From assembly GCA_048270225.1 (NCBI GenBank), contig JBLWTG010000003.1:124001-188000 (forward strand): DNA of 64,000 nucleotides, read 5' to 3'. Numbering within the stretch: position 1 is the stretch's first letter; every line of letters starts with the position of its first letter. The translations under genes and the position numbers were made by a program. Of the stretch, positions 6,459 to 14,385 are shown one piece after another. The DNA comes from Allopusillimonas sp048270225 (GTDB lineage Bacteria; Pseudomonadota; Gammaproteobacteria; Burkholderiales; Burkholderiaceae_B). Under the pieces are notes generated by a model that was not told the origin of the DNA, searched no databases, and saw nothing but the letters and a program-made list of their open reading frames with translations.

Positions 6459-8915
6459 TCAGTTGCGTACCGGCTTGCCCGTCTTGAGCAGGCCCGTGAT
6501 GCGCTCCTGGGTTTTGGGGTGCGTCAGCAACGACAGGAAAGCATCGCGTTCTTGCCGCAGCATCCATGCTTCGTCAACGAACGATCCGGGATCCACATCG
6601 CCGCCGCAGATTGCGTTTGCCACATGGCTGGCCACCAGGAAGTCGTGCTCGGAGATATAGCCGCCCACCTTCATGTTGACCAGTTGCGCCTTGAGCGTCG
6701 CAATGCCATCGCGGCCCGCGATCGGAAACTGGCGCGGCAAAGGCGGGCGCCAGTTGCTGTCCGCCAGCAATCGCGCCAGCCGGGTGGCCACGTAAAGTAC
6801 TTCGTGCCGGTTCATGACGACGGGATCCGAGGGCAGCAGATACCCCATTTTGCGCGCATCCAGCGCAGAGCGGGACACCTTCGCCGTAGCGACCGTCATT
6901 GCGAAGCCCTTGAGGAAGGCCAATAACGGAGCGTCAGGCGCTGACATGGCCTGCAGTTCAGCGGCGCGGCGTGCGCACCAGGTCAGGCCCCCGGCGCCCG
7001 GCACCAGCCCGATGCCGACCTCGACCAGACCCATATACGTTTCAAAATGCGCGACGCGCGCTGCGCAATGCACCGAAAGCTCGCAACCGCCCCCCAATGC
7101 CATGCCAGCCAGCCCGGCCACGACAGGTATCTGCGCATAACGCAGCCGCATGACCATTTCCTGCATTTCACGTTCGATCGGCTCGACGCCCTGCGGGCCG
7201 TCTTGCTCGAACACCGGCATCAAGGCCTTGAGGTCCGCCCCCGCCGAAAAAGGCTCGCCGTGCTGGCCGATGACCAGCGCCTTATAGGACGCTTCGGCCA
7301 GCTCCACTGCCTTGACGATACCGCGCACGACCGCAGGACTGAGCGTGTGCATTTTTGTTTTGAACGAGACAATGAGCACGTCATCGGGGTGAGGCGAGCG
7401 CAACGTCCAGCAGCACACGCCGTCATCCTCATAGACGACATCGGGCGTGTGGGCCGGCACCTCTCCCACCAGGCGCGGGGCGTCGATCTGTCGCGCATAG
7501 ACAGGCAGTGTGTTGCGTTCCTCGAACTGCCCGGTCTTGGGATTCCACGATCCCTGCGCGGTATGCACCGCCTGGGCCTCCCAGACTGGCCCTTCTGTTG
7601 CCCACGCTGGCAGCGGGGCGTCGGACAGGGTTTTCCCCGCCTTGATATCCTCGGCAATCCATTCCGCTATCTGCCGCCATCCCGCCGCCTGCCAGATCTC
7701 GAATGGCCCCTGTGCATGGCCAAAGCCCCATTTCATGGCCAGATCAAGCTGGGCAGCGGTATCGGCGATCTCCGCCAGATGCACCGCGCTGTAATGAAAG
7801 CTGTCGCGCAGCACCGCCCAGAGGAATTGCGCCTGGGGATGGTCCGCATCATGCAGCGCTGCCAGTTTCCTGGCGGGATCGCGCTCTGCAAGCATGGCAG
7901 CGACAGCCTCATCGATGTGCGCTGCGGCAGGGACATACTCTTTCTTCTGCGGATCCAGCCGCAGAATGGCCTTGCCTTCCTTGCGATAAAAGCCTGCACC
8001 GGTTTTCTGGCCGAGTGCACCTTGTTCGATCAGGGCGGTGAGTACCGGCGGTGTACCGAAATGCGCGTTGAATGGATCGTCCGGCAGTTGCTCGCGCATG
8101 GTGCCGATCACATGCGCCAGCGTATCAAGCCCCACGACATCCGCCGTACGGAAGGTGCCCGACTTGGCGCGGCCCAGCCGCGTGCCTGTCAACTCGTCGA
8201 CCAGATCGTAAGGCAGGTCGAATTGCTCGGCCTGCGTGAACACCGACAGAATGCCGAATACGCCAATACGATTGCCGATGAAGTTTGGCGTATCCTTGGC
8301 CCGCACCACGCCTTTGCCCAACTGCGACACCAGAAAGGTTTCCAGGCTGTCCAGCATGGCTGGCTCGGTCTGGGCGGTCGGAATGAGCTCCACCAGCGTC
8401 ATATAGCGAGGCGGATTGAAAAAATGCACACCGCAGAAACGGTGTCGCAGGGATTCCGGCAGGGCTTCTGACAGGCTGGTAATCGACAGGCCTGAGGTAT
8501 TGCTGGCAATATATGCATCCGGGCGTAACGCGGGCGCCAGCCTGTGGTACAGATCCCGCTTCCAGTCCAGCCGCTCGGCGATGGCCTCGATGACCAGATC
8601 GCAGTCGGCAAGCAGGCCAAGGTCTTCCTCATAATTGGCCGGTGTAATGAGATCGGCCAGATCGGGTATGCCAAGCGGCGCAGGGTTGAGCTTCTTGAGC
8701 TGGCCGATGGCCTTGTTGGCGATGGCGTTTTTATCGCCTTCTTTCGCCGGCAGATCGAACAATACGACGGGAATGCCTGCGTTGACGCAATGCGCTGCGA
8801 TCTGTGCTCCCATGACGCCTGCTCCGCAGACGGCGACCTTGCGTGGGGCGGCCGTTCGCAGGCGGGAGGATGGAGGGGCAACCGTACCGGGTTGCGTGGA
8901 ATGGCTGGGCTGCAT
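6459..8915 (-). CDS. fadB: bifunctional 3-hydroxyacyl-CoA dehydrogenase / enoyl-CoA hydratase (FadN-type domain order)
   Basis: Performs hydration and NAD-dependent oxidation in beta-oxidation. Domain order is dehydrogenase first, then hydratase: a Rossmann GAGVMGAQIA near residue 30, the dehydrogenase signature HFFNPPRYM near 165, its helical C-terminal domains, then a crotonase domain with the oxyanion-hole strings FSAGADLKAL near 580 and GGGCELSVHCA near 635. This is the reverse of E. coli FadB and resembles Bacillus FadN. The ATG at 8915 is preferred over an upstream in-frame start because GGAG precedes it and the added N terminus would be unlike the family. 818 residues. The symbol is by function; fadN would fit equally. 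Confidence 0.93.
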   Translation of the reverse strand: MQPSHSTQPGTVAPPSSRLRTAAPRKVAVCGAGVMGAQIAAHCVNAGIPVVLFDLPAKEGDKNAIANKAIGQLKKLNPAPLGIPDLADLITPANYEEDLGLLADCDLVIEAIAERLDWKRDLYHRLAPALRPDAYIASNTSGLSITSLSEALPESLRHRFCGVHFFNPPRYMTLVELIPTAQTEPAMLDSLETFLVSQLGKGVVRAKDTPNFIGNRIGVFGILSVFTQAEQFDLPYDLVDELTGTRLGRAKSGTFRTADVVGLDTLAHVIGTMREQLPDDPFNAHFGTPPVLTALIEQGALGQKTGAGFYRKEGKAILRLDPQKKEYVPAAAHIDEAVAAMLAERDPARKLAALHDADHPQAQFLWAVLRDSFHYSAVHLAEIADTAAQLDLAMKWGFGHAQGPFEIWQAAGWRQIAEWIAEDIKAGKTLSDAPLPAWATEGPVWEAQAVHTAQGSWNPKTGQFEERNTLPVYARQIDAPRLVGEVPAHTPDVVYEDDGVCCWTLRSPHPDDVLIVSFKTKMHTLSPAVVRGIVKAVELAEASYKALVIGQHGEPFSAGADLKALMPVFEQDGPQGVEPIEREMQEMVMRLRYAQIPVVAGLAGMALGGGCELSVHCAARVAHFETYMGLVEVGIGLVPGAGGLTWCARRAAELQAMSAPDAPLLAFLKGFAMTVATAKVSRSALDARKMGYLLPSDPVVMNRHEVLYVATRLARLLADSNWRPPLPRQFPIAGRDGIATLKAQLVNMKVGGYISEHDFLVASHVANAICGGDVDPGSFVDEAWMLRQERDAFLSLLTHPKTQERITGLLKTGKPVRN

Positions 8916-9041
8916 AGGGCTTGCTCCGCTGAGAAAATGATCCTGTGACGGTATTGCAGTTGTTAGGGTAGAGGATTCTGGACGTATCTGCACGGTCCAG
9001 GCCTCACGCTATGCGGGAACGAGCTGCCGTGGGACCGGCAT

Positions 9042-9071
9042 CAGGCGTTACGCTCCGGGCGCCAGGCGTTA
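9042..9071 (+). repeat. direct repeat upstream of the RAYT-like gene
   Basis: CAGGCGTTA occurs at 9042-9050 and again at 9063-9071, 21 bp apart (two helical turns), about 35 bp before the start of the downstream gene and between it and the divergent fadB. The spacing suits a dimeric DNA-binding protein; which one is unknown. Confidence 0.35.
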
Positions 9072-9104
9072 GAATAAATATTCAATCGTCCAGTCACACC
9101 CGTC

Positions 9105-9812
9105 ATGGCTCGTCTAGCCCGTCTCTATGTTCCCGATCTTCCGCAACTGGTTCAGGCGGAGTTCCTGCGCCCCTTGGCCGCTGCCTCAGATCCAACGCCG
9201 GTCGCGCAGCTCGATCTATTGTTGGAGTGGCTGAGGGCGGAGGCCGGCGTGCAGGGTGTCGCGCTCCATGGCTGGTTATTGCTGAACGACAGGATTACCT
9301 TGCTGGGCACGCCGCGGGATGCGCGCGCGCTGTCGCGGCTGATTCAAGGGTTGGGACGGCGCATGGCCGCCGGCATGCGGCACGGGCGGGTGTTCCAGGG
9401 ACGCTATCGCAGCGCGTTGGTGCAACCAGGACACTGGGTGCTTCCGGCGCTGGTTTGGCTGGAGTCGCTGCCTGCCCAACTGCACTACGTCGATGCGGCG
9501 GGGCGTTGGCCCTGGTCTTCCGCTGCGCCGCATGCGGGCCTTCCGGCCCGCGACCTGGACTTGCTGACGGATCATCCTGATTACTGGAATCTGGGCAATA
9601 CGCCTTTTGCGCGGCAAGCCCAGTATCGCAGCCTGCTGGACCGTGGGTTGGGGACGAAACAGGCCGAGCGCATCGGGCTTGCGCTGTTTGGGCAATGGGC
9701 GTTGGGCGAGACGGCTTTCCTGGAGGCAATCCAGGGCAAGGCCAGTCGGCGCATTGCGCCTGCCCCCCGGGGGCGCCCCAGGAAAGATGCCCGGCCCACT
9801 CAGCAGGGTTGA
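9105..9812 (+). CDS. RAYT / TnpA_REP-like protein lacking the HUH and tyrosine catalytic residues
   Basis: The 235-residue protein has the framework of REP-associated tyrosine transposases (Y1 family): the start MARLARLYVPD, VFQGRY at residues 96-101, and WPWSSA at 135-140. The catalytic parts are gone. The usual MPNHVH motif is replaced by LLNDRIT (residues 59-65), so both metal-binding histidines are missing, and the position of the catalytic tyrosine in the usual YVELNP helix is Trp118 within LVWLESLPAQ. The C terminus keeps an AT-hook-like RGRPRK. The frame is intact, which argues for a domesticated DNA-binding protein, not a decaying transposase. It is the only gene of this type in the window. 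Confidence 0.75.
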   Translation: MARLARLYVPDLPQLVQAEFLRPLAAASDPTPVAQLDLLLEWLRAEAGVQGVALHGWLLLNDRITLLGTPRDARALSRLIQGLGRRMAAGMRHGRVFQGRYRSALVQPGHWVLPALVWLESLPAQLHYVDAAGRWPWSSAAPHAGLPARDLDLLTDHPDYWNLGNTPFARQAQYRSLLDRGLGTKQAERIGLALFGQWALGETAFLEAIQGKASRRIAPAPRGRPRKDARPTQQG

Positions 9813-9879
9813 TATCGGTCGGGTCCCATCGGCCGCCGGGCGCGCCGGTACGCGGAATCGGGCTGTTCCGAATGCGAAA

Positions 9880-9898
9880 ATCCGGCGCTGTGCCGGAT
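9880..9898. repeat. REP-like short palindrome downstream of the RAYT-like gene
   Basis: ATCCGGC (9880-9886), loop GCTGT, GCCGGAT (9892-9898). It lies 67 bp after the RAYT stop. On the minus strand it is followed by TTTTCG, but no minus-strand gene needs a terminator here. GC-rich imperfect palindromes are the usual partners of RAYTs; only this single copy is seen nearby. Confidence 0.35.
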
Positions 9899-10031
9899 AC
9901 AATTGCTGCGAATATTTTCGTGATGAGCAGGATGTGATCGGCTTGCGACGTAAGTATTCAGATGAATAGCCAAGCCTGAGGGGCGCTGTTATTATCCGAG
10001 AACCTTTGTAGTGTTTTGTAGGTTATAGAGA

Positions 10032-11333
10032 ATGGGGCAAGGCCTAAAATCACTTTCCATGCATCGACCCCCTGTACGCAGCAAAATTCTGCCTGGAATT
10101 GTTTCGCTCGCCGTCTTCCTTTTTTTTGCAATGATGCTTTCCGTGCCCCGTGGATATACATGGGGCTTGATTTTGCTGTTGCTGGCCAGCCTGTATTATC
10201 TGGCCTGCCGCCCGCGCATCGTGCTTCGGCGAGCCGACAAAATCCTGATCGGACTGCTGATCGCTGTTTTTCTGGCCGGCCTGATCAGCTGGCTTTATCA
10301 CGACAATCGCATCGCCAGCCTTGACCTTTCCACCCGTTATCTGATGGTGATTCCCATTCTGCTTTTGTTGCTGGCCTATCCGCCGCGGCTGGAATGGTTA
10401 TGGGGCGGAATGATTGTAGGCTGTATATCGGCTGCAGGCCTTGCGGCTTGGCAGATATGGGTGCACAAGGACCCCAGGGCGTTCGGCTTCACGGGCGGGA
10501 TACAGTTCGGCGATGTCGCGCTGATGATGGCGGTGCTTTGCTCGGCAGGCCTGGCCTGGGCTGTGCAGCTCACTCGCCGCGCCTGGCTGTGGCGGGTGGC
10601 GCTGCTGATCGGTACGCTCTGTGGCCTGTATGCATCGATCATGTCCGGCAGCCGTGGCGGCTGGATTACCCTGCCGATCGTGCTCATGCTGTTCGCCGCC
10701 GCCTATCTGCGCAGATCAAACCTGTCTCTGGTGATTGCGGTATGCGTCACCGTGATCGTGAGCGGTCTGGTGGCCTTGGTGACAGTCCCGATGGTGCAGG
10801 AGCGCTATAACGATGCCTTGAAGGATGTGCAGAACTTTCAGAAAGGCAACACGAATACATCATTGGGCAACCGTCTCGAGATGTGGGAGTCTTTGACCGT
10901 CATCATTCCCCAAAAACCCTGGATGGGCTGGAGCGATGCGGATTACAAGGCTGAGCAGCAGCGCCTTGTCGCGGAGGGCAGGCTGGAGCCCTCCGTTGAC
11001 GATCTTGCCAATACCCACAACACATTCCTGGAGGTCTGGCTGCATCAGGGCTTGCTGGGGTTGTCAATATTAATCGCGCTGTTGCTTGCCGTGATGGCGC
11101 ATTTTGGCCGGCATTTGCGCTGCCCCGATCCTTTCACCCAATTGCATTCGATTGCCGGCGTGGCATTGGTGAGTTGTTATATCATCTTCGGACAGACGCA
11201 GATCATCCTTGGGCGTAACAATACCCTGCTGTTTTTTCTCGTCACCATGGCAGTATTCTGGTCTGCCTTAAAATCCAATTTGACCGTTGCAAATGAATGC
11301 CGATGCGGCATCAAAGAAAATCCGGAAGGATAA
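10032..11333 (+). CDS. waaL: O-antigen ligase family membrane protein (WaaL/Wzy_C domain)
   Basis: Predicted inner-membrane protein that joins undecaprenyl-linked O-antigen to lipid A-core in the periplasm. The 433 residues contain about ten hydrophobic segments and one large periplasmic loop near residues 250-340 that ends in NTHNTFLEVWLHQGLLG, the Wzy_C signature whose His is needed in WaaL. SGSRGGW near residue 206 is also typical. Start at 10032 gives MGQGLKSL; an internal Met nine codons later is possible because the RBS is weak. It precedes galE by 15 bp. A polymerase role cannot be excluded, but a separate wzy-like gene exists at 16771, so ligase is favoured. Confidence 0.75.
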   Translation: MGQGLKSLSMHRPPVRSKILPGIVSLAVFLFFAMMLSVPRGYTWGLILLLLASLYYLACRPRIVLRRADKILIGLLIAVFLAGLISWLYHDNRIASLDLSTRYLMVIPILLLLLAYPPRLEWLWGGMIVGCISAAGLAAWQIWVHKDPRAFGFTGGIQFGDVALMMAVLCSAGLAWAVQLTRRAWLWRVALLIGTLCGLYASIMSGSRGGWITLPIVLMLFAAAYLRRSNLSLVIAVCVTVIVSGLVALVTVPMVQERYNDALKDVQNFQKGNTNTSLGNRLEMWESLTVIIPQKPWMGWSDADYKAEQQRLVAEGRLEPSVDDLANTHNTFLEVWLHQGLLGLSILIALLLAVMAHFGRHLRCPDPFTQLHSIAGVALVSCYIIFGQTQIILGRNNTLLFFLVTMAVFWSALKSNLTVANECRCGIKENPEG

Positions 11334-11348
11334 GGAACAGGCAGAAGC

Positions 11349-12362
11349 ATGACTGACACTATCCTGGTGACCGGTGGAACAGGCTATATCGGCAGCCATA
11401 CGGTGGTTGCTCTGCAGCAGGCGGGCTATCGCGTGCAGATACTGGACAATCTGTGCAACAGCAGCATCAAGGTACTGGACGCGATTGCGGCAATCACGGA
11501 TATCCGGCCCGATTTCATGGAAGGCGATATCCGGGACGGCAACCTGCTGGCCAAGATTTTCGACAAACGCAAGTTTTGCGCAGTCATGCATTTTGCGGGT
11601 CTGAAAGCCGTGGGCGAGTCCGCCGCCCTGCCGCTGGCCTACTACGACAACAACGTGAACGGCAGCGTCCAGCTGCTGACTGCCATGCAGCAGGCGGGAC
11701 TCAGGAATATTATTTTTTCTTCTTCCGCAACGGTGTACGGCGAGCCGCGCGAGCTGCCGCTGACGGAAGATCACCCCCGCTCCTCGACCAATCCCTATGG
11801 CCATACGAAACTGGTGGTCGAGGATATTCTTGCGGATTTGCAACGCAGCGATAATGCGTGGCGCATCGCGCGACTGCGCTATTTCAATCCGGTGGGGGCC
11901 CACGCCAGCGGATTGATCGGCGAGGCGCCGCAGGGCACGCCCAATAACCTCATGCCCTTTGTTGCGCAGGTCGCCACAGGCCAGCGCCCGCGCCTGCATG
12001 TATATGGCGATGACTACGATACGCCGGATGGCACGGGGGTGCGCGACTACATCCATGTCATGGACCTGGCCGATGGCCACGTTCGGGCGCTGAACCATTG
12101 CCTGAATGCTTCGCCAGGGCTGGTCACGGTCAACCTGGGAACCGGAAAAGGCTATTCCGTGCTGGAAGTCATTGCCGCATTCGAGCGCGCAAGCGGAAAA
12201 TCCGTTCCCTATCAGGTGGTTGCCCGCCGGCCTGGCGACGTGGGGGCCTGTTGGGCGGCCACAGACAAAGCCGCCGACCTGCTGGGCTGGCGTGCTGATC
12301 GAAATCTTGACCAAATGTGCCAGGATGCATGGCGCTGGGAGTCTTCAAGGCAGCAAGCCTGA
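11349..12362 (+). CDS. galE: UDP-glucose 4-epimerase
   Basis: Interconverts UDP-Glc/UDP-Gal, and in some family members UDP-GlcNAc/UDP-GalNAc, supplying precursors for the polysaccharide genes beside it. The 337-residue extended SDR protein has VTGGTGYIGSHTVVALQQAG at the N terminus, HFAGLKAVGES near residue 79, SSSATVYG near 122 and the catalytic YGHTK near 146, followed by LRYFNPVGAH. It lies 15 bp after the ligase-like gene and 132 bp before the regulator that opens the wlb operon. Substrate preference cannot be read from sequence by eye. Confidence 0.95.
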   Translation: MTDTILVTGGTGYIGSHTVVALQQAGYRVQILDNLCNSSIKVLDAIAAITDIRPDFMEGDIRDGNLLAKIFDKRKFCAVMHFAGLKAVGESAALPLAYYDNNVNGSVQLLTAMQQAGLRNIIFSSSATVYGEPRELPLTEDHPRSSTNPYGHTKLVVEDILADLQRSDNAWRIARLRYFNPVGAHASGLIGEAPQGTPNNLMPFVAQVATGQRPRLHVYGDDYDTPDGTGVRDYIHVMDLADGHVRALNHCLNASPGLVTVNLGTGKGYSVLEVIAAFERASGKSVPYQVVARRPGDVGACWAATDKAADLLGWRADRNLDQMCQDAWRWESSRQQA

Positions 12363-12494
12363 AAACAGCCGAAATAATTGATTGCAATAGGTCGATTGCC
12401 GTATTGGATTGACCTGAATTCACCGTGATATAGTCGTGTTCAACCCCTGAACGCGCTTCCGGATATCGTAAATTGCCTCGTTATTGCCCATATC

Positions 12495-12863
12495 TTGTCT
12501 GACGAAAATCACCTGAAACTGCTGCGCTTGCTGGAAGAAAATCCAGACATGAGCCAACGCGAACTCTCGCGAAGGCTGGGCATCAGCCTGGGCAAGACGA
12601 ATTACTGCCTCAAGGGGCTGCTGTCCAGCGGATTGATCAAAATGCAGAATTTCAGGCGTAGCAATAACAAGCTGGGCTATGCTTACCTGCTAACGCCTGC
12701 GGGCGTCAGCACCAAGGCTGAGCTCACCCTGCGATTTCTGAAGATCAAGGTCAATGAATATAGAGCATTAAAGACCGAGATCGAGCTTTTGCAGCAGGAG
12801 GCCGAGCGTTTCGCGGCTGGATCAGGATACAGTTCAAACATTCACAGAAGCCAAGTCAAATGA
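12495..12863 (+). CDS. MarR family EPS-associated transcriptional regulator
   Basis: A small winged-helix regulator found next to exopolysaccharide and O-antigen loci. The 122 residues start with LLRLLEENPDMSQRELSRRL, then the recognition helix region LGISLGKTNYCLKGLL, the wing NNKLGYAYLLTP, and a C-terminal coiled-coil segment (near residues 76-108) for dimerisation. The start is a TTG: no ATG or GTG in frame gives the family N terminus. Its stop overlaps the wlbA start by 4 bp, so regulator and sugar genes share one transcript, which suggests autoregulation of the O-antigen operon. Its ligand and operator are unknown. Confidence 0.85.
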   Translation: MSDENHLKLLRLLEENPDMSQRELSRRLGISLGKTNYCLKGLLSSGLIKMQNFRRSNNKLGYAYLLTPAGVSTKAELTLRFLKIKVNEYRALKTEIELLQQEAERFAAGSGYSSNIHRSQVK

Positions 12864-13804
12864 AAAATTTCGCACTCATCGGTGCCGCGGGCTATATCGC
12901 GCCGCGACATATGCAGGCCATCAAGGCCACTGGCAACAGTCTGGTGGCGGCCATGGACCCGAATGATTCGGTCGGCATCATCGACAGTCACTTCCCCAAT
13001 GCCGAATTCTTCACAGAGTTCGAGCGCTTTGACCGCCACATCGACAAGATGCGCCGCGGCCAGAGCGAGAAGCGGGTGCAGTACGTGGCCATCTGTTCGC
13101 CCAATTACCTGCATGACTCGCACATGCGCTTTGCACTGCGCTCGGGCGCGGACGCCATCTGCGAAAAGCCGCTGGTGCTCAACCCCTGGAATATCGACGG
13201 GCTGCTGGACATCGAAAAAGACACCGGCCACAAGGTGAACACCATCTTGCAGCTGCGCGTGCATCCGTCCATAGTCGCCCTGCGCGAGAAGGTGCGCAAC
13301 GCCAAGGGCGATACCAAGCACGAGGTGGACCTGACCTACATCACCTCGCGCGGGCACTGGTACCTGCAAAGCTGGAAGGGCGATCTGAAGAAATCCGGCG
13401 GCATTGCCACCAACATCGGCGTGCACTTTTTTGACATGCTGCATTTTATCTTCGGCGACCTGCAGCAAAACCTGGTTCACCACTCGGGCGACACCAAGGC
13501 GGGCGGCTACCTGGAATACGAGAACGCGCGCGTGCGCTGGTTCCTGTCGGTAGACGTCGAGGATGTGCCCGAAGCCATCCGCGCCAAAGGCCAGCGCACC
13601 TATCGCTCGATCACGGTCGATGGCGAGGAAATCGAGTTCTCCGGTGGCTTTACCGATCTGCACAACCGCAGCTACGAAGAGATTCTGGCCGGCCGCGGCT
13701 TTGGTCTGGAAGAGAACCGTACGGCCATTACCACGGTGGCGGCCATCCGCAACGCCGAGTTGACCCCGCTGCAAGGCGACTATCACCCTTTCCTGAAGAA
13801 ATGA
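12860..13804 (+). CDS. wlbA: UDP-N-acetylglucosaminuronate 3-dehydrogenase (Gfo/Idh/MocA family)
   Basis: Oxidises C3 of UDP-GlcNAcA to the 3-keto sugar, the first committed step to 2,3-diacetamido uronic acids; homologous to Bordetella WlbA and P. aeruginosa WbpB. The 314-residue protein shows the Rossmann start FALIGAAGYIAPRHMQAIKA, the CEKPL motif near residue 101, and the long HYWxxxxK-type substrate region with SRGHWYLQSWKGDLKKSGG near 168. Overlaps by 4 bp with both the regulator before it and wlbB after it, so translation is coupled. The supplier of UDP-GlcNAcA (WbpA-type dehydrogenase) is not in the window. The codon use is GC-rich, unlike the genes after wlbC. Confidence 0.93.
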   Translation: MKNFALIGAAGYIAPRHMQAIKATGNSLVAAMDPNDSVGIIDSHFPNAEFFTEFERFDRHIDKMRRGQSEKRVQYVAICSPNYLHDSHMRFALRSGADAICEKPLVLNPWNIDGLLDIEKDTGHKVNTILQLRVHPSIVALREKVRNAKGDTKHEVDLTYITSRGHWYLQSWKGDLKKSGGIATNIGVHFFDMLHFIFGDLQQNLVHHSGDTKAGGYLEYENARVRWFLSVDVEDVPEAIRAKGQRTYRSITVDGEEIEFSGGFTDLHNRSYEEILAGRGFGLEENRTAITTVAAIRNAELTPLQGDYHPFLKK

Positions 13805-14382
13805 GCTACTACCAGCATGAGAGCGCCATCGTCGATCAGGGCGCACAGATAGGCGAAGGCTCGCGCGTGTGGCACTTTGTGCACGTGTGCGCGGGCGCAC
13901 GTATCGGCCAGGGCGTGTCGCTGGGCCAGAACGTGTTCGTGGGCAACAAGGTCGTCATCGGTGATCAGTGCAAGGTGCAGAACAACGTATCGGTCTACGA
14001 CAACGTGACGCTTGAAGACGGCGTATTCTGCGGCCCGAGCATGGTGTTCACCAACGTCTACAATCCACGTTCGCTGATCGAGCGCAAGGACGAATACCGC
14101 AGCACCCTGGTCAGAAAAGGCGCCACACTGGGTGCGAACTGCACCATCGTGTGCGGCGTGACCATAGGCCGGTTTGCCTTTGTGGGTGCGGGCGCGGTGA
14201 TCAACAAGGATGTGCCCGATTACGCGCTCATGGTCGGGGTGCCGGCGCGCCAGATCGGCTGGATGAGCGAGTTTGGCGAGCAGCTGGCGCTGCCCATCGA
14301 GGGCGAAGGGCAGGTGCAGTGCCAGCATACCAAGGCCCTGTATGTGCTCAAGGGCAAACAACTCCATAAGCAGGAAGCCTAG
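13801..14382 (+). CDS. wlbB: UDP-2-acetamido-3-amino-2,3-dideoxyglucuronate N-acetyltransferase
   Basis: Acetylates the C3 amine made by WlbC, using acetyl-CoA, to give UDP-2,3-diacetamido-2,3-dideoxy-glucuronate (WbpD in Pseudomonas). The 193-residue protein is a left-handed beta-helix of hexapeptide repeats, visible from residue 8 (IVDQGAQIGEGSRVWHFVHV) to about residue 155, with a short C-terminal extension that ends KGKQLHKQEA. VWHFVHVC near residue 22 and GVFCGPSMVFTNVYNPRS near 74 match the WbpD/WlbB family. It overlaps the wlbA stop by 4 bp, and wlbC starts 3 bp after its stop. Order wlbA-wlbB-wlbC is the same as in Bordetella wlb and Pseudomonas wbpB-D-E. Confidence 0.94.
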   Translation: MSYYQHESAIVDQGAQIGEGSRVWHFVHVCAGARIGQGVSLGQNVFVGNKVVIGDQCKVQNNVSVYDNVTLEDGVFCGPSMVFTNVYNPRSLIERKDEYRSTLVRKGATLGANCTIVCGVTIGRFAFVGAGAVINKDVPDYALMVGVPARQIGWMSEFGEQLALPIEGEGQVQCQHTKALYVLKGKQLHKQEA

Positions 14383-14385
14383 AAT

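Noticed and set aside
7047..8471. 474-codon plus-strand frame opposite fadB
   Set aside because: An antisense shadow of a conserved long gene in GC-rich DNA; no domain seen.
10130..10137. T8 run in the ligase-like gene, with similar T8 runs near 29412 and 32150
   Set aside because: All three fall in Leu/Met-Phe-Phe codons within membrane helices, where T-rich codons are expected; no reason to infer phase variation.
12409..12434. Possible promoter TTGACC...TATAGT before the MarR-type regulator
   Set aside because: The spacer is only 14 bp; no convincing alternative -10 at 16-18 bp, so I do not annotate it.
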